Assembly (NCBI RefSeq): GCF_016734815.1
Contig: NZ_JAERQF010000031.1
Span: forward strand, 1-64,000
Source: Hymenobacter rubidus
Lineage (GTDB): Bacteria; Bacteroidota; Bacteroidia; Cytophagales; Hymenobacteraceae
DNA length: 64,000 nt
Direction: 5' to 3'
The notes below the pieces were generated by a model. That model was not told the DNA's origin. It ran no database searches and worked only from the letters and a program-made list of their open reading frames with translations. Shown here piece after piece: positions 8,097-15,023 of the stretch (positions within the stretch are counted from its first letter, which is position 1; every line of letters begins with the position of its first letter). Position numbers and translations under genes: made by a program.

Positions 8097-8617
8097 AGCG
8101 CCCGGCCGCTGGGTGCTGGCTTTTGCATCCGCAGCAATGCTGCGCCACTGCCTACCACCAACGCGTCTTCGCCCACTCCCACGAGGGCAATGGGCACATT
8201 TGCTTGCCGGCTAATGCCCGTGCGCAGCGCATAGCTCGCGAATGTGGCCGCCACGGCCGCCAGGCCACCCAGCACCCCGCCGCCCAGGGCGCTGCCATGA
8301 CGCGACTTGTACCAGGCCGCCCCCACCAACGCCCCCGATAGCAGGCGGCCCAGCAGCACCGGCGGGGCCGTGCGGTTGGGCGTGCCGGGCAGCTTGTCCA
8401 TCACCATTTCGCCGGCTGCCAGCACCTTCAGCAGCTTCGCGGCAATGGGCTTTTGCAAAAGCCGCAACGGCGATTTCGCCAGGCCGGAATGCGGCTGCCG
8501 CGACAAATAATGGCTCAAGAAGGCCGGGGCGCTTACGCTGCGCATGCCCGCCAGCGTCGCAAAACCCATTACGGGCCAAAATTTGGCCGGGCGAAAGAAA
8601 TAGTTAGTCTTATTCAT
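8093..8617 (-). CDS. DUF4126-like membrane protein
   Basis: A 174-residue protein with hydrophobic stretches near residues 13-30, 85-125 and 140-160 and a GMRSVSAPAF motif near the N-terminus, which resembles DUF4126 proteins. The function of that family is unknown. The start at 8617 (MNKTNYF) is preferred over an upstream in-frame start because it gives a compact N-terminus. It is convergent with the haemoglobin gene, the two 3' ends overlapping by 4 bp. The family call rests on a motif recalled by eye. Confidence 0.6.
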   Translation of the reverse strand: MNKTNYFFRPAKFWPVMGFATLAGMRSVSAPAFLSHYLSRQPHSGLAKSPLRLLQKPIAAKLLKVLAAGEMVMDKLPGTPNRTAPPVLLGRLLSGALVGAAWYKSRHGSALGGGVLGGLAAVAATFASYALRTGISRQANVPIALVGVGEDALVVGSGAALLRMQKPAPSGRAL

Positions 8618-8710
8618 ACTGAAATGCAGGTGAATTCGGTTTAACGGCCGTCGCCCCGAAAGGATGACGCGCAACGCCTAAAAAGTAGCGGCGGCCTGAC
8701 GCTTTCTTTC

Positions 8711-9175
8711 GTGTCCATCGCCGCTGCCCGTGGCGCGGGCCAGCCAGCTACAATCGGCCGCCGTATGCTCCTGTTTGGCTACGTGGCTGTGGCACTGCAC
8801 GTTGGCAAAGCGCCTTTTACCGGCCTCTCGCCCGCGTCGGCACTGCTGGCCAGGCCGCGTCGCCCCCTAGAGGCCGGTCTGCTCTACCCGGCATTGCTGG
8901 CGCTTTCGCTGCTGCTCATGCTCGAAATCGTAGCCGTGCTCAGCGCCAGTCTCTTGCTGCGGCGGCAGGACCTGCGCTACCTGTTGCTGGCGGAAATGCT
9001 GACCTGCTTGGTGCGGTTGGTGTTCTTCGACCTCAGCCGCAGCGGCACCATCACCCGGGCAGTGGTTTTCATCCTCATGGGCCTGCTGCTGCTGGGCATG
9101 AATGCGCTCTACGCCCGCTTTAAAACCCGTTTTACACCAAGCCCAGCGGACATCCTTTCAGACACCGCAGAATAA
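8711..9175 (+). CDS. Hypothetical four-helix membrane protein
   Basis: A 154-residue protein of unrecognised family with about four hydrophobic helices (near residues 20-38, 58-82, 88-107 and 117-136). The listed start is GTG; an ATG at 8765 just before the first helix is an equally good choice and would give 136 residues. It lies divergent from the DUF4126-like gene and is followed by a strong terminator, so it is a single-gene unit. Confidence 0.6.
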   Translation: MSIAAARGAGQPATIGRRMLLFGYVAVALHVGKAPFTGLSPASALLARPRRPLEAGLLYPALLALSLLLMLEIVAVLSASLLLRRQDLRYLLLAEMLTCLVRLVFFDLSRSGTITRAVVFILMGLLLLGMNALYARFKTRFTPSPADILSDTAE

Positions 9176-9195
9176 GTTGCCGGTCTGCCTTATAA

Positions 9196-9233
9196 GCAAA
9201 AAGCCCGTCCAACTCCTTGGACGGGCTTTTTGC
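9196..9233. terminator. Bidirectional intrinsic terminator
   Basis: Perfect 15-bp stem GCAAAAAGCCCGTCC / GGACGGGCTTTTTGC. It separates the plus-strand membrane protein from the minus-strand Roadblock operon and can serve both. Confidence 0.9.
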
Positions 9234-9263
9234 AGGCCTTAACTATGGGCTAACGAAGCCGGC

Positions 9264-9644
9264 TTAGTTGATTTCGTCAACGTGGGCCCGCAGCACCTCG
9301 CGTGCAATGGCCAGGTTGGTGTCGCGCGAGTTGACCACGAGGTAGATGAACTTGGTGCCGTTGTTGACCAGCTTGATGATGTGCAGCTGGTTGGTGAGGG
9401 TGATGAGGATGTCCTCGATGTTCTCGCCGCTGAGCTTGAGGGCCGACATGGCCTTTTGCTTCTGCTTCACCACTTCCGTGTTGTAGGCCGCCGCCGTTTC
9501 CGGGTTGATGCTCGGCGAGTTCGAGTGCGACGCCAGCGCCATGCCGGAGCTGATATCGACTACCGCCACGGCCACCAGGCCCGGCAAATCGTTGATGATG
9601 GCCTCGATGGCTTTGCCGGCAGCAGTATTTTTAGAATAGGCCAT
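9264..9644 (-). CDS. Roadblock/LC7-like protein, copy 1
   Basis: A 126-residue soluble protein with a Roadblock/LC7 fold pattern: an N-terminal helix (AIEAIINDLPG), strands with SSGMALASHSN, a long helix (about residues 45-72) and C-terminal strands plus helix (FIYLVVNSRDTNLAIAREVL). In other bacteria Roadblock proteins such as MglB act on small Ras-like GTPases or as dimeric scaffolds. The start at 9644 is set by alignment with copy 2. It is the last gene of an apparent five-gene operon, followed by a terminator. Its last three quarters are identical at DNA level to copy 2 at 11090-11470. Confidence 0.8.
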   Translation of the reverse strand: MAYSKNTAAGKAIEAIINDLPGLVAVAVVDISSGMALASHSNSPSINPETAAAYNTEVVKQKQKAMSALKLSGENIEDILITLTNQLHIIKLVNNGTKFIYLVVNSRDTNLAIAREVLRAHVDEIN

Positions 9645-9764
9645 AGTGGCTGATGGAGAAAGAGAAATGGATAAAGAAGATTCTTTAAGCTTGTTCGCAA
9701 CGTGCTTACGGTAGGTCCTCGCTTTCACTTAGGATAACACGAATAGGCAACTAAAGACAGTTGA

Positions 9765-10460
9765 TTAGAAGAAAAGCCAGTGCTTGCGCTTGGCCACTTG
9801 GGGCTGCAGGCTCACGCCCTCAGCGGTAACGTCGGCCGCTTTCAGCTCCTGGTCGGCATAGCCGGCGTAGCCATACTGCAGCGTCGCAGAAGTGGCTTCG
9901 GCGGCGGGTACGCGCAGGGCGTAGTTCCCGGCCGCGTCGGTGCTGGCGCCAAAGTGCGTGCCCTTACGCAGCACGGTGGCGCCTACCAGCGGCTGGCCTT
10001 TTTCGTTCAGGATGCGGCCGTGCACCGTCACCATGCGCGTGGCGCTGGCTTCGGCGGCGGCACCGGCGGCAGTTTCCAAAGCGGCCAGTTCTACGGGGGC
10101 CGTGGTTATCACTGGCGAGTTGTGCGAGGGCAGGCGGGTGCCGGCCATCGATGCGCCGGCCACCAGCGCGGCGCCGGCCACCATGGTCAGGGCCCGGCGA
10201 CGGAAGCGCTGCGGCTGCTCCCGAATAAAGAGCAGCTGCTTCTGCACCCACGTGGTGGAGGCAGCGGCTTCGGCTCCTTCCGTGGTGGTCATTTCGTGCC
10301 AGCGCGTCACGGTGGAGTGGGCCTGCGTAGCATCTTTGCGCAGGTACTCTTCCACGGCGCGGGCCGAGGAGCGGACCAGGTCGCCGCGCAGGTAGGCGTC
10401 CCGGTACACCGGCAACAGGTCGCCGGTTTGCGGGTCGAAGGGGGTAGCGGTAAGCTTCAT
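9765..10460 (-). CDS. Membrane protein with CarboxypepD_reg-like domain
   Basis: A 231-residue predicted single-pass protein. Residues 1-88 are a soluble, probably cytoplasmic region resembling the N-terminal part of anti-sigma-like proteins (YLRGDL, then ARAVEEYLRKD). A transmembrane helix follows basic residues RFRRRA at about 90-108. Residues 145-215 form a beta-sandwich of the carboxypeptidase regulatory type (VHGRILNEKGQPLVGATV, then TDAAGNYALRVP) expected in the periplasm. It sits inside the Roadblock operon, between two Roadblock genes, so it may anchor or signal to them. That link is inference. Confidence 0.75.
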   Translation of the reverse strand: MKLTATPFDPQTGDLLPVYRDAYLRGDLVRSSARAVEEYLRKDATQAHSTVTRWHEMTTTEGAEAAASTTWVQKQLLFIREQPQRFRRRALTMVAGAALVAGASMAGTRLPSHNSPVITTAPVELAALETAAGAAAEASATRMVTVHGRILNEKGQPLVGATVLRKGTHFGASTDAAGNYALRVPAAEATSATLQYGYAGYADQELKAADVTAEGVSLQPQVAKRKHWLFF

Positions 10461-10525
10461 GGGATGATGGAGAAAAAAGGTGAGAAAATGAACATTGTGG
10501 CTTCATCAGCCAGCCACGAGCCTTT

Positions 10526-10990
10526 TTAGGCTTCCGCCACCGTTCCCAGCAGCGCCAAACTGCTGTGCATCACCGCACGGGCAATGCCCAGATTGGTATC
10601 CCGGCTATCCACTGCCAGGTACACAAACTGCTGCCTGCTCGGCACCAGCCGCACCAATTGCAGCTGCGTGGGTAGCGTCAGGAGCAGTTCTTCCAGGTCA
10701 TCAGGTTCCGTGCCTTGCGTGAGCAGCAGCGCCCGCACCTGCCGCACCGCCTCAACGTCGAAGCCAACAACCGCCGCAGGACGCAGCGTGCGCTCAGCGG
10801 TGTAGGTGGCCAGCGGCCGGCCGGTGCTCAGGTCCACCACGGCAGCCATTAGCAAATCAGGCAGTTCGGCCAGCAAATGCTGCATAGCCTGCTCGATGCC
10901 AGCGCTGCCCGGGCCGGTAGTGGCCAGTTCAATCTGGTTGGGAGCCGGCCCGGTCAGGCGCTGCAGTTGCTTGAGAAAGGGGATTTTCAT
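10526..10990 (-). CDS. Roadblock/LC7-like protein, divergent paralogue
   Basis: A 154-residue protein that aligns with its neighbours over the Roadblock region: helix LLAELPDLL, strand STGRPLATY, then LVPSRQQFVYLAVDSRDTN and a terminal helix. It carries an extra 35-residue N-terminal extension. The start at 10990 (MKIPFLKQL) is chosen because it opens a plausible helix; upstream in-frame sequence is low-quality. It lies 65 bp upstream of the membrane-protein gene and 99 bp downstream of copy 2. Function as for the other copies is unknown; it may form heterodimers with them. Confidence 0.75.
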   Translation of the reverse strand: MKIPFLKQLQRLTGPAPNQIELATTGPGSAGIEQAMQHLLAELPDLLMAAVVDLSTGRPLATYTAERTLRPAAVVGFDVEAVRQVRALLLTQGTEPDDLEELLLTLPTQLQLVRLVPSRQQFVYLAVDSRDTNLGIARAVMHSSLALLGTVAEA

Positions 10991-11089
10991 AATGCGCGGG
11001 TCCTCCGTCCCCGGCTGGTGCCCGGCCCGCTGCCCCGCCGCGGTTCCCGGCAATCGTGTTGCAACCCGACGGCGGGGCCGTCGCCGAAA

Positions 11090-11470
11090 TTAATTGAGCT
11101 GGTTCGCGGTAGCCCGCAGCACCTCGCGTGCAATGGCCAGGTTGGTGTCGCGCGAGTTGACCACGAGGTAGATGAACTTGGTGCCGTTGTTGACCAGCTT
11201 GATGATGTGCAGCTGGTTGGTGAGGGTGATGAGGATGTCCTCGATGTTCTCGCCGCTGAGCTTGAGGGCCGACATGGCCTTTTGCTTCTGCTTCACCACT
11301 TCCGTGTTGTAGGCCGCCGCCGTTTCCGGGTTGATGCTCGGCGAGTTCGAGTGCGACGCCAGCGCCATGCCCGAGGTGGTGTCGACTACGGCAATAGCCA
11401 CGAGGCCCGGCAGGTCGTTGAGAACCTCCTGTACTACTTTGCCAGCGGGAGAATTAGTTGAATAAGCCAT
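11090..11470 (-). CDS. Roadblock/LC7-like protein, copy 2
   Basis: A 126-residue paralogue of copy 1. The first 30 residues differ at many positions (AYSTNSPAGKVVQEVLNDLP against AYSKNTAAGKAIEAIINDLP), whereas residues 32-119 are identical, with no silent change seen across 260 bp (11112-11371 against 9286-9545). This indicates recent gene conversion or strong recent duplication of part of the gene. Its ATG is well supported by the matching N-terminus of copy 1. It is the second gene of the apparent operon. Confidence 0.8.
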   Translation of the reverse strand: MAYSTNSPAGKVVQEVLNDLPGLVAIAVVDTTSGMALASHSNSPSINPETAAAYNTEVVKQKQKAMSALKLSGENIEDILITLTNQLHIIKLVNNGTKFIYLVVNSRDTNLAIAREVLRATANQLN

Positions 11471-11515
11471 GTTGGGGAATGAAAAAGGGTGGGTAAAATG
11501 AGTTAAAACAAACGG

Positions 11516-11971
11516 TTATGGAATAATCGATTTCAATATTTCACGGGCCAGGGCCAGGCTTGTATCCTGCGTTTTCACGGCCAGATGCACAAACCACTCG
11601 CCGCTTTTCGCCATCCGAATGAGGTGAAGCTGCTTGCGAAACGGCACGAGAATATCTTCTAGCCGCTCGCCGCGCATGCCCAACCGGACCATAGTTAGCT
11701 GCTGCTGGCGCACAAGTTGCGCGTGGCACTCTGCCACACCTGCGGTGTCTAAGCCGCGTGCCCGGCCTATGTGTGCCAGGCAGGTTCCAGTAGCCGTTTC
11801 CACCACCATAATGGTTGAGGGTCCGGAAATCTGAACTAAAACATGATTTATTATTTTTTTAATAGCAGCGCCTGTCACCACTGCGCTTTCCTTTACCTCC
11901 AGCGAAGTATTCGCTTGTTTTCTATTAGCACGTCTGAGCAGTAATTTATCAGGAACGACAACAGAAATCAT
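11516..11971 (-). CDS. Roadblock/LC7-like protein, most divergent paralogue
   Basis: A 151-residue protein with the same pattern in its last 110 residues: TATGTCLAHIG strand, a long helix with LVRQQQLTMVRLGMRGERLE, then WFVHLAVKTQDTSLALAREIL. The N-terminal 40 residues are basic and lower in GC than the neighbours, and the upstream DNA is AT-rich. It is the first gene of the apparent operon, 45 bp before copy 2. The start is not certain, since no later Met lies before the domain. Confidence 0.7.
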   Translation of the reverse strand: MISVVVPDKLLLRRANRKQANTSLEVKESAVVTGAAIKKIINHVLVQISGPSTIMVVETATGTCLAHIGRARGLDTAGVAECHAQLVRQQQLTMVRLGMRGERLEDILVPFRKQLHLIRMAKSGEWFVHLAVKTQDTSLALAREILKSIIP

Positions 11972-12384
11972 TGGATAAAAACCTAATCTAATTCGTTATA
12001 ATTTTCACATTATATGATATTTACCTCTCTCCAATAGCAACTTTTTTCTAATACAAAGCTCAACAACAATGGTACCCAATAAAAATAACATTCGTCACTT
12101 TTCAATATGATTTACATTACTTAAGAAATTAAAAAATCATATTCATTAATGTAATTAAACCCATTTCATGTAATAAACAAGCTCAACACTACCAATCCCG
12201 TTTCGATTTCGCTGCTTTGACGTCAAATGCGTTATCCCACGCTCCACCTGGCGAAGTCAATCGATGGCCAAATCCCGATTCTCAGTTGTTGCCAGCGCAA
12301 TCGCTTTGATTCGTTCAAGAACTGCCCGAGCAGGCTTGTCGGGGCAGTTTGCTCCACTCTCTACCGCCGGGCGCAGCACCAGCT
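11972..12384. other. AT-rich gene-free region between FNR-like gene and Roadblock operon
   Basis: No gene is seen in 413 bp. Positions 11972-12185 are strongly AT-rich against a GC-rich background and probably hold the operon promoter; a TAGGTTTT sequence lies on the minus strand near 11977-11984, one mismatch from TAnnTTTG. A hairpin with a 10-bp stem and one bulge (AACTGCCCGA / TCGGGGCAGTT) at 12320-12349 follows the FNR-like gene but lacks a clear T-run. Confidence 0.5.
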
Positions 12385-13092
12385 TTAATCGTAGAGCGAA
12401 GCAATCTGGCTAAGGCCATTCAAGTCAAGAATCGTCACCTGGCTGCCGCGGGTGCTGATAATGCCTGCTTCTTTAAACTCCGAAAGCAAGCGGGTTGCCG
12501 TTTCCTTGGCCGTGCCCACCAGCGCCGCCAGGTCTTCCCGCGAGACAGCCACGCTGAACGGCAACAGCGCCTCCTTCTCCCGAAACGTATGGTACAGCAG
12601 CAGCAGCGCCTCGGCCAGACGCTCGCGCACGGGCTTGTAGGCCAAGTGCAGCAGTTGCACTTCGGCCTCGCCCAAGGCCTTGGCCATCATCTGCATCAGG
12701 GAAGTTGAGAATTGCTGATTCGATTGCCACACCCGGAAGAAATCGGCGCGCGGAATAAAGCACACCACGCAGTCTTCCAATGCCACGGCCGAGGTTGAAT
12801 ATTGGGGCTCGGTGAGCACCGAATGAAAGCCCAACATGTCGCCGCCTTTTGCCAGGCGGGTGATTTGCTCTTTGCCTTCGCCGCTGGCTTTGGTAATCTT
12901 GATTTTGCCTTGGCTCACGCAATGCAGCCCCAGCGCCGGGCTGCCCTCGTGAAAGATGCGCTGTCCCTTCTGATAGCTCTGCGATACCTTACTACGAGCG
13001 ATAAAATCCAATTCCTCTAATTGACAGCAGCCCATCAGCGGCCCTTTGCGGTGAGGGCATTCCTGACACGTCGGAGTGATAAACTTTGCCAT
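12385..13092 (-). CDS. Crp/Fnr family regulator with FNR-like cysteines
   Basis: A 235-residue regulator with an N-terminal cyclic-nucleotide-binding-type beta-roll (residues 30-145) and a C-terminal helix-turn-helix (SREDLAALVGTAKETATRLL). The N-terminus has Cys9, Cys12, Cys22 and Cys23; Cys111 in ALEDCVVCFIP sits where E. coli FNR has Cys122 (MVCEIP). FNR uses three N-terminal cysteines plus Cys122 to hold an oxygen-labile [4Fe-4S] cluster, so oxygen or NO sensing is plausible here, although the N-terminal spacing differs. It is monocistronic with a good promoter, upstream of the Roadblock operon in the same direction. Confidence 0.9.
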   Translation of the reverse strand: MAKFITPTCQECPHRKGPLMGCCQLEELDFIARSKVSQSYQKGQRIFHEGSPALGLHCVSQGKIKITKASGEGKEQITRLAKGGDMLGFHSVLTEPQYSTSAVALEDCVVCFIPRADFFRVWQSNQQFSTSLMQMMAKALGEAEVQLLHLAYKPVRERLAEALLLLYHTFREKEALLPFSVAVSREDLAALVGTAKETATRLLSEFKEAGIISTRGSQVTILDLNGLSQIASLYD

Positions 13093-13124
13093 AAAATATA
13101 ATTATGCTACCTTCAACCGGCCCT

Positions 13125-13152
13125 CAAAGATACTAAAGCCGATAAATCACAA
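13125..13152 (-). promoter_or_regulatory. Bacteroidetes-type promoter of the Crp/Fnr gene
   Basis: The minus strand reads TTG (13152-13150), 17 bp, then TATCTTTG (13132-13125), an exact fit to TTG-N17-TAnnTTTG. The -7 element ends 32 bp before the ATG, giving a leader of about 25 nt. Confidence 0.6.
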
Positions 13153-13229
13153 GCAAGCATTATATTTTTTCAACCGGCAAATTCTATTGTTCAACGAGCA
13201 AAAAACGGTCTTAATCGTCCAAAAATGAA

Positions 13230-13260
13230 AAGGCCAATTCCCGGCATGGGAACTGGCCTT
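13230..13260 (-). terminator. Intrinsic terminator after odhB
   Basis: Stem AAGGCCAATTCCC / GGGAACTGGCCTT with one internal mismatch. On the minus strand it is followed by a T-rich tract, as expected for ending the odhA-odhB transcript. Confidence 0.8.
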
Positions 13261-13282
13261 CATAAAATCCAAAATCTGGAAT

Positions 13283-14932
13283 TTACACCCCTAACAACAG
13301 ACGAGTCGGGTCTTCGAGCAATTCTTTTACCCGCACCAGGAAGCTCACCGACTCACGCCCGTCGATGATGCGGTGGTCATAGCTCAGGGCAAGGTACATC
13401 ATGGGGCGCACCACCACTTGGCCATTCTCGGCCACCGGGCGCTGAATGATGTTGTGCATGCCCAGAATGGCCGACTGTGGCGCGTTGATAATGGGCGTGC
13501 TGAGCATGGAGCCAAACACGCCGCCGTTGGTGATGGTGAACGTGCCGCCGCTCATTTGCTCAATGGTGAGCTTGTTGTCGCGGGCCAAGGTGGCAAGGCG
13601 CACCACTTCCTTTTCGATGCCATCGAAGGACAGTTGCTCGGCGTTGCGAATGACGGGCACCACCAGTCCTTTCGGCGCCGATACGGCAATGCTGATGTCG
13701 CAGAAATCGGAATACACGATTTCGCCGTTGTCAATTTGGGCATTCACCGCAGGCCACTCTTTCAGGGCCACGCACACGGCTTTGGTAAAGAAGGACATGA
13801 AGCCCAGACCCACGCCGTTTTTCTCCTTGAACTTGTCTTTGAACTTGTTGCGCAGGTCCATGATGGGCTGCATGTTCACCTCGTTGAAAGTAGTGAGCAT
13901 GGCCGTCTCATTCTTCACCGAAACCAGGCGACGAGCTACCGTCTTGCGCAGGTTGCTCATGCGCTCGCGGCGCACTTCGCGGCTGCCCCCGGCGGGCGCA
14001 GTTGGTGCGGGGGCTGCGGCGGGAGTTGGTGCAGCCTGAGGCGCGGGGGCTGCCGGCTTAGCCTGGGCATTCTGCGCGTCCTCTTTGGTGATGCGGCCGT
14101 CGCGGCCGGTGCCGGCTACGTCGGCTGCTGCAATACCTTTCTCGCCGAGAATCTTGCCGGCAGCCGGCGAGGGCACCCCCGTGGCGTAGGTAGCCGCGCC
14201 GCTCGCGGCGGGTTGCGAAGCCAGCGCTGCGACAGGTGCAGCCGGAGCAGCGGCCGGCGCAGCAGGTGCCGAAGCACCGTTGCCCACTTTACCACCGCCT
14301 TCAATCCGGGCAATGGTGGCGCCGATGCTGATGGTTTCACCTTCTTTCACGGCGTGGCGCAGGGTGCCAGCGGCTTCTGCCGGCAGCTCAAACGTGGCTT
14401 TGTCCGATTCCAACTCGGCAATCACCTCGTCGCGCTCTACTTGGGCACCGTCGGGCTTCAGCCACTTGGCCACCGTCACTTCCGTGATGGACTCGCCCAC
14501 GGCGGGGATTTTCATTTCTACTGAGCCACCGCCAGCGGCGGGAGCCGCCGGGGCCGCGCCGCCTTCCGGCGTGCCTCCGTAGCCGGCTTGGTCGCTGGCT
14601 TTGGGATTTTCTTCGCCTTTGCTGATGGGGTCAGCAACCGGAGCGCTGGCGGCCGGGGCCGCAACAGGTGCTGATGCTGCGGGTGCGCTGCCAGCGGCAG
14701 CGCCATCCAAATCGGCGATTACGGTACCGATACCGATGGTTTCGCCTTCGGCAACGCGGATTTTTAGCACGCCGTCGGCTTCGGCGGGCAGCTCAAACGT
14801 GGCTTTGTCGGACTCCAATTCCGCAATGACTTCGTCGCGTTTCACGGCTTCGCCGTCCTTTTTGAGCCACTTCGCAATGGTGACTTCGGTGATGGATTCG
14901 CCAACGGCGGGAATTTTGATTTCGAGGGCCAT
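13283..14932 (-). CDS. odhB: 2-oxoglutarate dehydrogenase E2 (dihydrolipoyl succinyltransferase)
   Basis: A 549-residue E2 subunit that moves the succinyl group from E1 to CoA. It has two lipoyl domains (residues 1-76 and about 137-215), each with the lipoylated Lys in [11 protein letters not shown], joined by Ala/Pro-rich linkers; then an E3/E1-binding domain ([11 protein letters not shown], about 265-300) and a catalytic acyltransferase domain ending in [11 protein letters not shown] with the active-site His and Asp. E. coli SucB has one lipoyl domain, so two is an expanded form, though known in Bacteroidetes. It lies 91 bp downstream of odhA and shares its transcript. Confidence 0.95.
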   Translation of the reverse strand: MALEIKIPAVGESITEVTIAKWLKKDGEAVKRDEVIAELESDKATFELPAEADGVLKIRVAEGETIGIGTVIADLDGAAAGSAPAASAPVAAPAASAPVADPISKGEENPKASDQAGYGGTPEGGAAPAAPAAGGGSVEMKIPAVGESITEVTVAKWLKPDGAQVERDEVIAELESDKATFELPAEAAGTLRHAVKEGETISIGATIARIEGGGKVGNGASAPAAPAAAPAAPVAALASQPAASGAATYATGVPSPAAGKILGEKGIAAADVAGTGRDGRITKEDAQNAQAKPAAPAPQAAPTPAAAPAPTAPAGGSREVRRERMSNLRKTVARRLVSVKNETAMLTTFNEVNMQPIMDLRNKFKDKFKEKNGVGLGFMSFFTKAVCVALKEWPAVNAQIDNGEIVYSDFCDISIAVSAPKGLVVPVIRNAEQLSFDGIEKEVVRLATLARDNKLTIEQMSGGTFTITNGGVFGSMLSTPIINAPQSAILGMHNIIQRPVAENGQVVVRPMMYLALSYDHRIIDGRESVSFLVRVKELLEDPTRLLLGV

Positions 14933-15023
14933 AAACTAGGGTGGCGGAAAATGGGAATTTTGCTAAGATTGAATTTGCAGACACACCGCACAACGCGGAA
15001 ACGCTAAGCCTAAAGCACCGGAA

